This document shows, one piece after another, positions 16,296 through 25,227 of a stretch of DNA of 64,000 nt. The stretch comes from Chryseobacterium cucumeris (GTDB taxonomy: Bacteria > Bacteroidota > Bacteroidia > Flavobacteriales > Weeksellaceae). Position numbers and translations under genes: made by a program. The stretch lies in the NCBI RefSeq assembly GCF_016775705.1, contig NZ_CP068760.1:3162001-3226000 (forward strand). Reading direction: 5' to 3'. Below the pieces are notes generated by a model. That model saw only the letters and a program-made list of their open reading frames with translations, did no database searches and was not told the DNA's origin. Each line of letters opens with the position of its first letter. The stretch's first letter is position 1.

Positions 16296-17897
16296 ATGAA
16301 AAAACTAAAGTTGTTTTCATTAATAGCATTAAGTTCTACACTTGCATTAACCAGCTGTGGCGGATCAGGAACCAGCAAAGGTGGCGGTACCAAAAAATTT
16401 GTCAGCAAAACAGGTTGGAAACCAAACGAAAAACAGGGTTGGTTTTTTGCAGGAAAGCAACAGAAGCAGAAGGGTTGGCCTGGGATGGTATATGTAGAAG
16501 GTGGAACTTTTACAATGGGATTAGTGAAAGATGATGTTATGCACGATTGGAATAACACACCTCGCAGAATGCAGGTAAGTTCATTCTTTATCGGAGAAAC
16601 TGAAATTACTAACTACGAATACCGCGAATACCTTACATGGTTGAAGTATGTATTCCCACCAAGTGACCCGAGTTTTAAGGAGATCTATAACGGTGCTTTG
16701 CCGGATACCTTATTATGGGACAACAAATTAGCAAGAAACGATTATAACGAAACGTATCTGCGTTCTCCGGAATTTGATTACTATCCGGTAGTAGGAGTTT
16801 CCTGGACTCAGGCAAACAGATACTGTGAATGGCTGTCTGACAGAGCCAATGAAAAAGCTTTGATGCAGGCTGGTATTATTGCCAAAGATTTGTATATCAA
16901 CGAATCCAACAACCAGGGAGGAACTGCTTTCAACATGGATAAATTCAAATCGAATGATCCTGAAATGCAGGGATATATCAATGAGAAAAGAATGCAGCAG
17001 AAAACTGGTATGAAAACGACAAACCAGAGATTGCTTGCAGCTAACAGAGCTCCGAATTCTGCAATGGTACAGAAGTTCAGACTTCCTACTGAAGTAGAAT
17101 GGGAATATGCAGCTCTGGGTATGGCTAAAAACAGAGAATATAACCAATATCTGGGTAAAAAACCTCAAATTGAAAGATTAAGAGGTTCCAAAGGAAGAGA
17201 CAGAGGAATGTTCCTTGAAAACTTCAAAATGGGTAGAGGTGATTATTCTGGTATCGCAGGTTGGAAAAATGACGGATCAGCTCAGACTTCTGACGTAAGA
17301 CAATATCCATCTAACGATTTAGGAATCTACGGTATGTACGGAAACGTTTCTGAATGGACGGCTGACGTTTACAGACCTATCATCGATGAAGATTACAACG
17401 ATTTCAACTACTACAGAGGAAACATGCCTCAGGCGATCGTAAGAAACGGTGACGGAACTTATAAAATGATCGACGAAGGTACTATCAAGTATGATACGTT
17501 AGCGGATGGAAGATTAGTTTACAGAGGACTTCCTGGACAATTCGAAAGACAAACTATTGCTGACTACAGAAACTACAGAGATGGTGACAGACAGTCTTCT
17601 TTAGAATATTACAGAGCTTCTGATTCTGCTGCCGGATTCGATATGTACAACGCTCCTAAAACAAGCTTCGTTGTAGATGGAAGCGGTAGAGTGAAACTAC
17701 AAAAAGATACCAAAGACAGAACTTCTGCAATCTCTAACGAGGTTAGAGTAGTAAAAGGAGGTTCATGGCAGGATACAGCATACTGGCTGGATCCGGGACA
17801 AAGAAGATATAAAAATCAAAACAGAGCTTATGGTTGGGTAGGTTTCCGTGTTGCACAGGATGCTAAAGCCAGCGATAAGAGTAGAACTAGAAGATAA
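16296..17897 (+). CDS. gldJ: Gliding motility lipoprotein GldJ
   Basis: GldJ is an outer-membrane-associated lipoprotein needed for gliding and for stability of the GldK/T9SS apparatus. The protein (533 residues from the ATG at 16296) has a lipoprotein signal with Cys21 (ALTSCGG) and a formylglycine-generating-enzyme-like domain: MVYVEGGTFTMG, VSWTQANRYCEWL, FRLPTEVEWEYAA, YGMYGNVSEWTADVY and VKGGSW ending in WVGFRVAQ. Like other GldJ/GldK proteins it probably has no catalytic role. An upstream start at 16206 would add 30 residues before the signal peptide and is rejected. It is divergent from porU-porV. Confidence 0.95.
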   Translation: MKKLKLFSLIALSSTLALTSCGGSGTSKGGGTKKFVSKTGWKPNEKQGWFFAGKQQKQKGWPGMVYVEGGTFTMGLVKDDVMHDWNNTPRRMQVSSFFIGETEITNYEYREYLTWLKYVFPPSDPSFKEIYNGALPDTLLWDNKLARNDYNETYLRSPEFDYYPVVGVSWTQANRYCEWLSDRANEKALMQAGIIAKDLYINESNNQGGTAFNMDKFKSNDPEMQGYINEKRMQQKTGMKTTNQRLLAANRAPNSAMVQKFRLPTEVEWEYAALGMAKNREYNQYLGKKPQIERLRGSKGRDRGMFLENFKMGRGDYSGIAGWKNDGSAQTSDVRQYPSNDLGIYGMYGNVSEWTADVYRPIIDEDYNDFNYYRGNMPQAIVRNGDGTYKMIDEGTIKYDTLADGRLVYRGLPGQFERQTIADYRNYRDGDRQSSLEYYRASDSAAGFDMYNAPKTSFVVDGSGRVKLQKDTKDRTSAISNEVRVVKGGSWQDTAYWLDPGQRRYKNQNRAYGWVGFRVAQDAKASDKSRTRR

Positions 17898-17918
17898 TAT
17901 TTATCAAAAAATACTTAC

Positions 17919-17952
17919 AAAAAACCTTCCGGACTTTCGGAAGGTTTTTTTA
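17919..17952 (+). terminator. Terminator of gldJ
   Basis: Stem AACCTTCCG with CGGAAGGTT and a short loop, followed by seven T, 21 bases after the gldJ stop. Confidence 0.9.
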
Positions 17953-18049
17953 TTTTTGAACCATGAAACCGCTTGGGCTGAAAAGCCTGAAATACTCGTG
18001 TAGATTTGGCGGTTGCATGTCAATTCTTAAAAAAAATATATATTTCCAC

Positions 18050-19321
18050 ATGAATATAGAACAGTTTTATCCTTTATTTCTGCAGGCGGCAAAAGTAACC
18101 ATTGACAGCAGAAAAATAGCAGAGAATGATATTTTCTTTGCCTTTTCCGGTGAGAATTTCAATGCAGCTACGCTGGCAGAAAAAGCCATTGATGACGGAG
18201 CTCTGGCAGTGATTGTTGAACTTCCGGAATTCGAAAACATAGATAAAAACATTTTCTATGTTCCTTCTACGCTGGAATTTTTACAGCAATTGGCAATCTA
18301 TCACAGAAGCCAGCTTCATATTCCTTTTATCGGGCTTACGGGAAGTAATGGAAAGACGACTACAAAAGAGCTTATCCATGCTGTTCTTTCAGAAAAATTT
18401 AATGTTCAGTATACATCTGGAAATCTCAACAACCATATCGGAGTTCCGTTGACTATCCTTTCCATTAAACCGGAGCATGAAATGGCCGTGATTGAAATGG
18501 GAGCGAATCATCAAAAGGAAATTGAATTCCTTTGTACCATTTCACAACCTGATTTCGGATATATTACCAACTTTGGGAAAGCTCATCTGGAAGGCTTCGG
18601 AGGTTTTGAAGGAGTGATAAAAGGAAAGTCTGAGCTTTATGACTATCTTAAAAATAACAACAGAACGATTGTTGTGAATGAAAACGATCCGATCCAGGCT
18701 GAAAAGACTGAAAACTATTCACCTAAAATTACTTTCGGGAAAGAAACATCGGATTACAATTTTGAATCTTTTTCCGCTGAACATTTTGTAGGATTGACTT
18801 ATCAGGGCGTAAAAGCCGTTTCAAAACTGACAGGAGAGTATAACTTTACCAATCTCTGTGCTGCTGCCAGTCTTGGCCTTCATTTCGGAATCAGCTTTGA
18901 AAAAATTAAGCATGCTCTGGAGCTGTATACCCCCACCAATATGAGATCTCAGGTGGTGAAAAAAGAGGGCAGGACTTTGGTGCTTGATACTTACAATGCC
19001 AATCCAAGCTCTATGACCGCTTCTTTAAATAACTTTATCAGTTTTGAAGGCAGCAAAACCATTATCATCGGAGATATGCTGGAATTGGGGGATGAAAGTG
19101 AGAAAGAGCATCAGAACATCTTAAAACTGGCTCAGGATCTTCATTTCGATGAGATCATTACTGTCGGAAAACATTTTAAAGCGGTTAATCATTCGGAACT
19201 TGCTTTTGAAAATACAGCCGAATTAACAGAATACCTGAAGCAGAATACCATTCAGTCTGATAATATATTGTTGAAAGGTTCCAGAGGAATTGCTCTGGAG
19301 AAAGTAATCGACTTTATTTAA
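18050..19321 (+). CDS. murF: UDP-N-acetylmuramoyl-tripeptide--D-alanyl-D-alanine ligase
   Basis: MurF adds the D-Ala-D-Ala dipeptide to the peptidoglycan precursor in the cytosol, using ATP. The 423-residue product has the N-terminal substrate domain (DSRKI..NDIFFAFSGENF), the ATP-binding loop GLTGSNGKTTTKELI, then EMGANHQKEI, ITNFGKAHLEGFGG and the C-terminal domain with LDTYNANPSSMTASL. The start at 18050 (MNIEQFYPLF) gives normal length; an in-frame ATG at 17963 would add 29 odd residues overlapping the region just after the gldJ terminator. It is not in a mur cluster here but stands alone after gldJ. Confidence 0.95.
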   Translation: MNIEQFYPLFLQAAKVTIDSRKIAENDIFFAFSGENFNAATLAEKAIDDGALAVIVELPEFENIDKNIFYVPSTLEFLQQLAIYHRSQLHIPFIGLTGSNGKTTTKELIHAVLSEKFNVQYTSGNLNNHIGVPLTILSIKPEHEMAVIEMGANHQKEIEFLCTISQPDFGYITNFGKAHLEGFGGFEGVIKGKSELYDYLKNNNRTIVVNENDPIQAEKTENYSPKITFGKETSDYNFESFSAEHFVGLTYQGVKAVSKLTGEYNFTNLCAAASLGLHFGISFEKIKHALELYTPTNMRSQVVKKEGRTLVLDTYNANPSSMTASLNNFISFEGSKTIIIGDMLELGDESEKEHQNILKLAQDLHFDEIITVGKHFKAVNHSELAFENTAELTEYLKQNTIQSDNILLKGSRGIALEKVIDFI

Positions 19322-19326
19322 AGTAA

Positions 19327-19487
19327 GGAAGCTGGGCGCTGGGGGAGGAGTGTTCATGAAGGAAGGAAATTAAAGACCGTTCTCTTATTTCTTCAGCTTT
19401 ATAAAATTTCACTGATGAATAACTTAAAGAAGTAATTGGCCGGATAGTAACTTCCGGCTTCATTCTTCCAGCTTCCAGCCTTCTTAC
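19327..19487. repeat. GGAAG/CTTCC imperfect hairpin repeat (family B, copy 2)
   Basis: Starts GGAAGCTGGGCGCTGGG and ends ACTTCCGGCTTCATTCTTCC then AGCTTCCAGCC. The words are shared with the elements at 6645 and 58833. It fills the gap between the convergent murF and Nudix genes. Confidence 0.6.
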
Positions 19488-20096
19488 TTATTTCTTCGAA
19501 TCCCAGAATTCTTTTACGATTAGTTTGATATTTTTAAAAGTACTCGGGAACACTTCATTTTCAATTTCTGAGGTCGTTTTCCAGGCTACTTCGGTAATAC
19601 CTTCTTCTATCTGCGGTTTGGAAGTATCTTCGCCGTCAAAGTTCATTTCAAACCAATGGGTGCATTTTAAGATTTTCTCCCCGTTTCTTTCTACATAGAT
19701 ATGATAAGTCGTGTTGATGAATTGTACAAGCTCAACATCACTCAACCCTGTTTCTTCCTCTATTTCCCGTACGGCAGACTCTTCTCTGGATTCTCCTTTT
19801 TCCATTTTACCCTTGGGAAGATCCCATTTGCCTAATCTTCTGATGAAAAGAATCTTACCTTCAGGATTATTAACGAGACCACCTGCCGCCTCTATAATTC
19901 TGAAAAGCTTTTGAAACTCCTGCCAGATTTCATCCAAATTCTCTCCATACACATTAAGTTCCTGCACAGAAGTATTCTCCAGAAGATCCAGGGCGATCTC
20001 TAAAGTTGTATAATTTTCGTATCCAAGCTTTTTTTCAAGTTCTTCAGGATGCTTAGATAGTAATAATTTTTTTTCGTTGACAAAAACTTTATACAT
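19488..20096 (-). CDS. NUDIX hydrolase
   Basis: The 202-residue protein has a complete Nudix box at residues 96-118 (GKMEKGE...REIEEETGL), with every consensus position present (Gx5Ex7REUxEExGU). Such enzymes cleave nucleoside diphosphates linked to another group. The roughly 75 residues before the catalytic domain are an extra N-terminal part common to Bacteroidetes members; the substrate cannot be read from it. The segment FIRRLGKWDLPKG just before the box resembles polyphosphate/NTP-type members. The gene is divergent from an SRPBCC gene, and the two promoters are interlocked. Confidence 0.9.
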   Translation of the reverse strand: MYKVFVNEKKLLLSKHPEELEKKLGYENYTTLEIALDLLENTSVQELNVYGENLDEIWQEFQKLFRIIEAAGGLVNNPEGKILFIRRLGKWDLPKGKMEKGESREESAVREIEEETGLSDVELVQFINTTYHIYVERNGEKILKCTHWFEMNFDGEDTSKPQIEEGITEVAWKTTSEIENEVFPSTFKNIKLIVKEFWDSKK

Positions 20097-20128
20097 TTGT
20101 AATAGTTAAGAATTTAAATACAAAAATA
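20092..20128. promoter_or_regulatory. Interlocked divergent promoters of the Nudix and SRPBCC genes
   Basis: Plus strand: TACATTTG at 20092-20099 for the SRPBCC gene (ATG at 20133). Minus strand: TATTTTTG from CAAAAATA at 20121-20128 for the Nudix gene (start at 20096). Both are exact TAnnTTTG. The two elements point towards each other, so each lies in or near the other gene's leader and the two 5' ends would overlap. Confidence 0.55.
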
Positions 20129-20132
20129 AAAA

Positions 20133-20522
20133 ATGAATTTAGAAGGACGAAAGATTATTGTCAATAAATCATCTAAAGAACTTACAGAGTTGCTGAAATC
20201 TCCTGAAAATTATAAAGATTTTATGCCAGACGGTCTTCAGAAATTTGAAACAAGAGATAACGGATTTAAATTTGGATTACAGGGGATGCCTGAAATCGCT
20301 TTAAAAATAGATGAAGTGGATGATCAGAAAGCTGTTTTAAGGTCTGCAAGTTCAAGTCTGGACTTCTCATTAACAGCGACATTGAACCCGATCAGTGAAA
20401 ACCAGACCGAAGTTCAGATGTTATTTGAAGGGAAATTCAATCCATTCATCAAAATGATGGTAGAAAAGCCTTTACAGAACTTTATCAATACGCTTACGGA
20501 TAAAATCGAAGCTTATAAATAA
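20133..20522 (+). CDS. SRPBCC-fold protein
   Basis: The 129-residue protein fits the START/SRPBCC ligand-binding fold: it starts with MNLEGRKIIVNKSSKELTEL (a first strand then helix), has a central strand series (FEGKFNPFI among them) and ends with the long C-terminal helix LQNFINTLTDKIEAYK. Small free-standing members are widespread in Flavobacteriia without a known ligand. There is no signal peptide, so it should be cytosolic. It has its own terminator. Confidence 0.75.
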   Translation: MNLEGRKIIVNKSSKELTELLKSPENYKDFMPDGLQKFETRDNGFKFGLQGMPEIALKIDEVDDQKAVLRSASSSLDFSLTATLNPISENQTEVQMLFEGKFNPFIKMMVEKPLQNFINTLTDKIEAYK

Positions 20523-20523
20523 T

Positions 20524-20551
20524 AAAAACCTTCATTTTGAAGGTTTTTTTA
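20524..20551. terminator. Terminator after the SRPBCC gene
   Basis: AAAAACCTTCA / TGAAGGTTTTTTT with a short loop. It lies between two convergent stops (20522 and 20570) and can act in both directions. Confidence 0.85.
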
Positions 20552-20569
20552 TTTTACATGAAAGTTTTT

Positions 20570-21613
20570 TTATGCAATAACTCCCGAGCAATGATCCGCT
20601 GTACTTCCCGTGGCAGAAGACAATACATTGATCTCGTTATTCATCTTTAAAACGCCCATAAAGGCAAAAATCAGGGCTTCTTTATAATCGATAATCTCTT
20701 TTTCAGGGATGATCATTTCGGCTTGTGTTTTTGCTCTTATTTTTTCAATTAAAAAAGTGTTGTAAGCACCTCCTCCGGTGATAAGGATGTCTTTTATACT
20801 ATATTCATTGATGACGTTGGCAATCTGCTGGGCAGCATGTTCTGTAAAAGTGGCCAGAGCATCTAAGGCTTCAATATTTTCAAGAAGGGGAAATATATGT
20901 TGATGGCACCATTCTATTCCCAAAGATTTTGGATGCGAAATCTGGTAGAAATCCAGGCTGTTAAGCTGGTTCAGTAAAATTTCATCTATCTTTCCTTGTG
21001 CGGCCAGTGCTCCGTTTTCATCAAAATTTTTATGCAGCTGCTGGGCCAGATGGTTCAAAACAATATTCACGGGAGCAATATCAAAAGCGATCCTTTTCCC
21101 ATCCCACTGTAAAGAAATATTGGAAAATCCACCTAAATTCAGGCAGGCGCTGTATTTGGAAAAAAGTAATGCATCACCTATAGGAACCAGAGGAGCTCCG
21201 TTTCCTTTCATCAACACATCCTGGCTTCGGAAATCATAGATAACAGGTAATCCGGTTTCCAGCTTTATGGCTCTGCCGTCACCAATCTGCAGGGTGAATT
21301 TTCTTTTAGGCTGATGAAAAACGGTATGCCCATGAGAGGCAATCAGGTCAATATTTTCAAGTTGATGCTGATGGATAAATGCTTTAACCTGCTGCCCGAG
21401 ATAAAAACCATACGCTGAATGCAGTTCCAGCAAATCTTCGGACGAAAGATGAATGGAGTTTCTAAGTTGGGTTTCCCAATCCGCAGAATAGGAGAGTGTT
21501 TCGGCTTTCAGGATTTTAAAAGTCCATGTGTCCTGCTTTTCAAATTCAGCAAGACAGATATCCAGACCATCCAGACTTGTCCCGGACATCAGTCCAATAG
21601 CCACAGCTTTCAT
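20570..21613 (-). CDS. anmK: Anhydro-N-acetylmuramic acid kinase
   Basis: AnmK phosphorylates and opens 1,6-anhydro-MurNAc, a step of cell-wall recycling in the cytosol. The 347-residue protein starts MKAVAIGLMSGTSLDGLDIC, the family signature, and has SHGHTVFHQP, LNLGGFSNIS and a C-terminal phosphate-binding segment with ITGGGAYNTFL. It is the last gene of a three-gene minus-strand unit after lptC, 11 bases downstream. Confidence 0.94.
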   Translation of the reverse strand: MKAVAIGLMSGTSLDGLDICLAEFEKQDTWTFKILKAETLSYSADWETQLRNSIHLSSEDLLELHSAYGFYLGQQVKAFIHQHQLENIDLIASHGHTVFHQPKRKFTLQIGDGRAIKLETGLPVIYDFRSQDVLMKGNGAPLVPIGDALLFSKYSACLNLGGFSNISLQWDGKRIAFDIAPVNIVLNHLAQQLHKNFDENGALAAQGKIDEILLNQLNSLDFYQISHPKSLGIEWCHQHIFPLLENIEALDALATFTEHAAQQIANVINEYSIKDILITGGGAYNTFLIEKIRAKTQAEMIIPEKEIIDYKEALIFAFMGVLKMNNEINVLSSATGSTADHCSGVIA

Positions 21614-21624
21614 TCTTTTTGGAT

Positions 21625-22215
21625 TTATTTTTTATTTTCAGAAATTCTTTTTGAACTGAAATCTCCGGAATTGTTATAGAATGTGTATTCGGAAAAATCA
21701 TCTTTGGCAGTCATTCCATTGGCACCTACCAGGGTAGAACCGTCTTCCATGGTAACATAAACCGTGTCTTTGGTGTAGATTCTGTTTCTTTTCTGATCCC
21801 AATAAATACTCTGCATGGCAAATCTCTGTCCTTCATTGGTTTTTATCCTTACATCACCTTTGGCTTCGTAGAATTTTTTATATTCGAAAATACGGGCATA
21901 TTTAGCGGTAATTCTTCCCGGAACTTTAGGTTTCTTTTTATCAAAAAACTCAATATCAATTCCTTTTCGGGCTACCACATACGGGCTGTCGATCAGTTCG
22001 TATTTTTCAATGATGGGGGCTTTGGCTTTTAAAGTCACAAAACCGGAATCACGCTGTATAATATTGGCGTTGTTAATAATCTGTGAAGGGAAATTTTTGC
22101 TTTGGTTGCCATTTCTTTTGGTAAGATCCTCCTCACAGGATGTCAATATAAAAAATATAGCACAACTAAAAAGGCATGCTATATTTTTATATGATATTTT
22201 TTCTGAAAAATTCAT
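21625..22215 (-). CDS. lptC: LPS export protein LptC
   Basis: LptC is the inner-membrane-anchored periplasmic link that passes lipopolysaccharide from LptBFG to LptA. The 196-residue protein has one N-terminal hydrophobic segment ending in LTSC (which could also be lipidated) and then beta-strands of the OstA/LptC fold: VARKGIDIEFFD, GRITAKYARIFEYKKFYEAKGDV, YTKDTVYVTM and the closing TFYNNSGDFSS. One base separates its start from the stop of the upstream outer membrane protein, so they are translationally linked. Confidence 0.88.
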   Translation of the reverse strand: MNFSEKISYKNIACLFSCAIFFILTSCEEDLTKRNGNQSKNFPSQIINNANIIQRDSGFVTLKAKAPIIEKYELIDSPYVVARKGIDIEFFDKKKPKVPGRITAKYARIFEYKKFYEAKGDVRIKTNEGQRFAMQSIYWDQKRNRIYTKDTVYVTMEDGSTLVGANGMTAKDDFSEYTFYNNSGDFSSKRISENKK

Positions 22216-22216
22216 C

Positions 22217-23530
22217 TTAGTTATAAAGAGTCTTTCTGAACCATTTATCAGCGAAATTAAAGCCGATTCTCAGGTTGACGAAATTCTGGTTGATCAGGTT
22301 GTTTTTAAGAGTTCCTCTCTTACCCACTTCCAATCCGATTTCAAGACCACTCATTCTTGTGATACTGCTGTTCTTGAACGGTAACATTACCCCAGCTGAA
22401 ATACCGAACTTATTAATGCTGTTTCCTTCCAGTTTAAGGTTTCCTCTCTCATAGAACGCTCCATATCGGTAGATCACCCTTGAGAAGTAGTTTCTGAAGT
22501 TATTATAGTTAGGAAGGTACCATCCACCGGCAGAAATTCTGTAAGTGTCCTGGAAATCAAAAGTCTTACCGAAATAAGAGATGTCTTCTCCTTTTTTATA
22601 GTCCAGCTGCCCTGATACAAACCAATGGTTTTCACTACCATATCCAACCCCTAATGAAGCCTGTAACGGAAGAAGGTTTTTGGATTTTGTTTCTTTTTGC
22701 TCAATAATGGTTTCCGATCCGCTAAGCTTGGTGGTTTCCTGAGCATCAGAATATCTGTAGGTACTGTTGACGTACTGTGTCGTCATATTACTGGTATTCC
22801 CAAAAGTAGCAGTAGCTCCCAATGTGAACTTCTTATCAGTACGTGTATTTAAAGTCTGGTAACTTGTACCTAGTGTAAAATTAAAGTTTCTGACTCTGTT
22901 TTTAGTCTCATAGCCATTAACATATTCACCTACATAAGTCCCAAGGTTACTGTTGTAAGCGCGGAATTCATTAAGGTCGTTAAGGTCTCCGAAATAAAGG
23001 TTGGCTTTTGCTCCTACGGATAATTCCTGATTGATTTTATAAGAAACAGCAAGCTGAGCCGTATTTAAAGTTCCGCTTCCTTTAAAGCTGTTTTTGTATA
23101 GAGGAGTTTTATCTTCTGTAAACTGTTCCGTTACGATGTCGTAGCTTTTAGAACTGTAAGGCTGATAAGAGATCCCCATTTTTACTTTTGAAGATAATGG
23201 AAATGCAATCGAAATATTGGAAAGATACGTAGAATGCTTTGTAGATTTCATATCGTTATAGTTCGATTTGAAATAATTGTTTTCGTTGGTAGCTTCCAGT
23301 CTGATACTCGTAAGTTCAAAATTGGCGTTGTTTGCCGGGTTGGCAAAATTGAAACTACTGGTAAAATCACTTATAAAAGCAGTAGATATGCCTCCCATAG
23401 AAGCAGTTTCGATCGTATTATCATATTTCACATCTCCAATTCCATAAGTTGCATAAGGAGAGTTGCTTAGACTCTGTGCGTTCAGAAAATATCCAACTGA
23501 TATGAATGATACTACAAAGATTTTTTTCAT
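22217..23530 (-). CDS. Outer membrane beta-barrel protein upstream of lptC
   Basis: The 437-residue protein has a signal peptide (ending LNAQ) and then about fourteen amphipathic strand segments, such as VKMGISYQPYSSKSYDI and INQELSVGAKANLYFGDL. The start SLSNSPYATYGIGDVKYDN and the GGISTAFISDF segment recall the FadL/OmpP1-like transport barrels of Bacteroidetes. The substrate is unknown. It heads the unit with lptC and anmK, which may hint at an envelope role, but this is only context. Confidence 0.75.
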   Translation of the reverse strand: MKKIFVVSFISVGYFLNAQSLSNSPYATYGIGDVKYDNTIETASMGGISTAFISDFTSSFNFANPANNANFELTSIRLEATNENNYFKSNYNDMKSTKHSTYLSNISIAFPLSSKVKMGISYQPYSSKSYDIVTEQFTEDKTPLYKNSFKGSGTLNTAQLAVSYKINQELSVGAKANLYFGDLNDLNEFRAYNSNLGTYVGEYVNGYETKNRVRNFNFTLGTSYQTLNTRTDKKFTLGATATFGNTSNMTTQYVNSTYRYSDAQETTKLSGSETIIEQKETKSKNLLPLQASLGVGYGSENHWFVSGQLDYKKGEDISYFGKTFDFQDTYRISAGGWYLPNYNNFRNYFSRVIYRYGAFYERGNLKLEGNSINKFGISAGVMLPFKNSSITRMSGLEIGLEVGKRGTLKNNLINQNFVNLRIGFNFADKWFRKTLYN

Positions 23531-23840
23531 TCTTGATTTTTAAAACAATGCGCAAATATCTTAAATATTAATGAATTGTAAAAATTATATGTGGTTAAAG
23601 TTTGTTAAGGGCTTTCCTTTAAAAGAAAAATGCAAATTTTCAGCAATAAAAATACACTTTGTAAATGTATCGCCTGACATTAAATTGTAAAATCCAATTT
23701 TAAATTTAACTCTCATCATATTATTGATATTACCTATAATACAATCAGATATAAAGCCCTTTCATAATTTTAATCTGCATTCATACATTTTAAGCAGACT
23801 TAATTTTATGAATTGAAATAAGATTTTTTATCTTTGAAAC
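23531..23840. other. AT-rich gap between two divergent genes
   Basis: No ORF or repeat recognised. It holds the promoter region of both flanking genes. The only clear element is TATCTTTG at 23829-23836, before the delta' gene; on the minus side CAAATATC near 23553 is a one-mismatch -7 element. Confidence 0.5.
23829..23836 (+). promoter_or_regulatory. -7 element touching the delta' gene start
   Basis: TATCTTTG, exact TAnnTTTG, ends four bases before the ATG at 23841. Transcription from it would start at or within the start codon. Confidence 0.5.
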
Positions 23841-24959
23841 ATGAATTGGGAGAACATCGCCGGACAGACGAATCTGAAAAAACTTCTTAGAGAAAGCATT
23901 GCTGAAAACAGAGTGAGCCATGCCCAACTTTTTGTAGGAAAAGAAGGATACGGAACATTGCCTATGGTATTAGCCTATGCAAGGGAAATTTTCAGCCAGG
24001 AAAATGAACATGCTGCTGCGAAGGTTGAGCACCTCAATCACCTGGATCTGCATTTCAGCTTTCCGGTTTTTACGGATAATAAAAACTCATTAAGCAAAAA
24101 TAAATTTGATGAATTCAGAGAAATGATCCTGGCTTCACCCTATGCAAGTTATGATGACTGGACCGCTTTTTTAGAATCAGAAAATAAACAGTTATTTATT
24201 TCTGCGGATGAAGTGGATGACCAGAATCAGAAGTTCTCTTTAAAAAGTTATGAAGGAGGAACCAAAATTCTTATCGTGTGGAGAGCAGATAAAATGAATG
24301 TCGCCGCTTCTAATAAGTTTTTGAAATTTTTGGAAGAACCACCAGCAAAAACGGTCATTCTTCTTACAGCTGAAAGTACAAACGATATTCTTCCAACTAT
24401 TCTTTCCAGAACACAGATTGTAGAAATTCCAAGAATTAATGATGAAGATATAGAAAGTTATCTTAAAAATAATTTCTCTGTTTCAGAAGAAAAAGTGAGA
24501 GAGATTGTTCATGAAGCTCAGGGAGATCTCAATGAGGCTATAAAATTGTTGAATTCCGGAGATAAAAGCAACGAGTTTGAAAAGCTTTTCGTACAATGGG
24601 TAAGAGATGCATTTATGGTAAAAAAGAAACCGGAATATCTCAGAAGTATTATTTTATGGGCAAGGGAAATTGCAGGGTGGAACAGAGAAAAGCAAAAAAA
24701 CTTCCTCAATTATTGTTCTGAAATTTTCAGACTGGCGCTGCTTCAGAATTATCAGTCCGAAAATCTGGTTTATAAAAAGATCAATGCGAACGGTTTCAAT
24801 TGGGCCGGTTTTTCAAAATTTATCAGCGGAGCCAATATTGAGAGTATTTTAGAAGAAATCAATACTGCTGATCTGCACCTGACCAGAAACGGAAACCCTA
24901 AAATCGTCTGGACCGACCTGGGGATAAAATTATCAAGATATATTCATAAAAGCACATAA
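23841..24959 (+). CDS. holB: DNA polymerase III subunit delta'
   Basis: A clamp-loader subunit that helps open the sliding clamp during replication. The 372-residue protein has the AAA+ layout: MNWENIAGQTNLKKLL, the sensor segment KILIVWRADKMNVAASNKFLKFLEEPP, then LLTAESTNDILPTILSRTQIVEIP. The ATP-binding loop is degenerate (VGKEGYGTLP, no GK[ST]) and the zinc-finger cysteines are absent, as expected for a delta' that does not bind ATP and for Bacteroidetes members. It is a single gene with its own terminator. Confidence 0.9.
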   Translation: MNWENIAGQTNLKKLLRESIAENRVSHAQLFVGKEGYGTLPMVLAYAREIFSQENEHAAAKVEHLNHLDLHFSFPVFTDNKNSLSKNKFDEFREMILASPYASYDDWTAFLESENKQLFISADEVDDQNQKFSLKSYEGGTKILIVWRADKMNVAASNKFLKFLEEPPAKTVILLTAESTNDILPTILSRTQIVEIPRINDEDIESYLKNNFSVSEEKVREIVHEAQGDLNEAIKLLNSGDKSNEFEKLFVQWVRDAFMVKKKPEYLRSIILWAREIAGWNREKQKNFLNYCSEIFRLALLQNYQSENLVYKKINANGFNWAGFSKFISGANIESILEEINTADLHLTRNGNPKIVWTDLGIKLSRYIHKST

Positions 24960-24962
24960 ATA

Positions 24963-24987
24963 AACTCCGGTAAATGCCGGAGTTTTT
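24963..24987 (+). terminator. Terminator of the delta' gene
   Basis: Stem AACTCCGG with CCGGAGTT around TAAATG, then a T run; it begins three bases after the stop. Confidence 0.9.
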
Positions 24988-25211
24988 GTTTTTGTCCTGA
25001 ACAGATTATTATTTCAGCTCTATTTTCCTTATATTTTTACGTTTACTTCAATTGAACGCATTCTGAAAATATTAAAATTATCGTTCAGGTTTTCCCGAAT
25101 ATTAATTCAAAATAAACTCTTTTAAATTAAAAACTGCCTTTACAGCGCTTTCAGCATATATTATAGAAACCGTCTTTTCTTTGCAATAAATTAAATCTAT
25201 ATTAAAAAATC

Positions 25212-25227
25212 AATCAATCGTTTGATT
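25212..25227. promoter_or_regulatory. Palindromic operator of the tetR efflux operon
   Basis: AATCAA-TCGT-TTGATT, a perfect 6+6 palindrome with a 4-base centre. It covers the -33 element (TTTG at 25221-25224), so a bound dimer would block RNA polymerase. The natural ligand is the TetR protein encoded directly downstream. Confidence 0.65.

Noticed and set aside
23841..24959. Loss of function in the delta' subunit because of a broken P-loop
   Set aside because: The delta' subunit normally lacks ATP binding, so the degenerate loop is expected.
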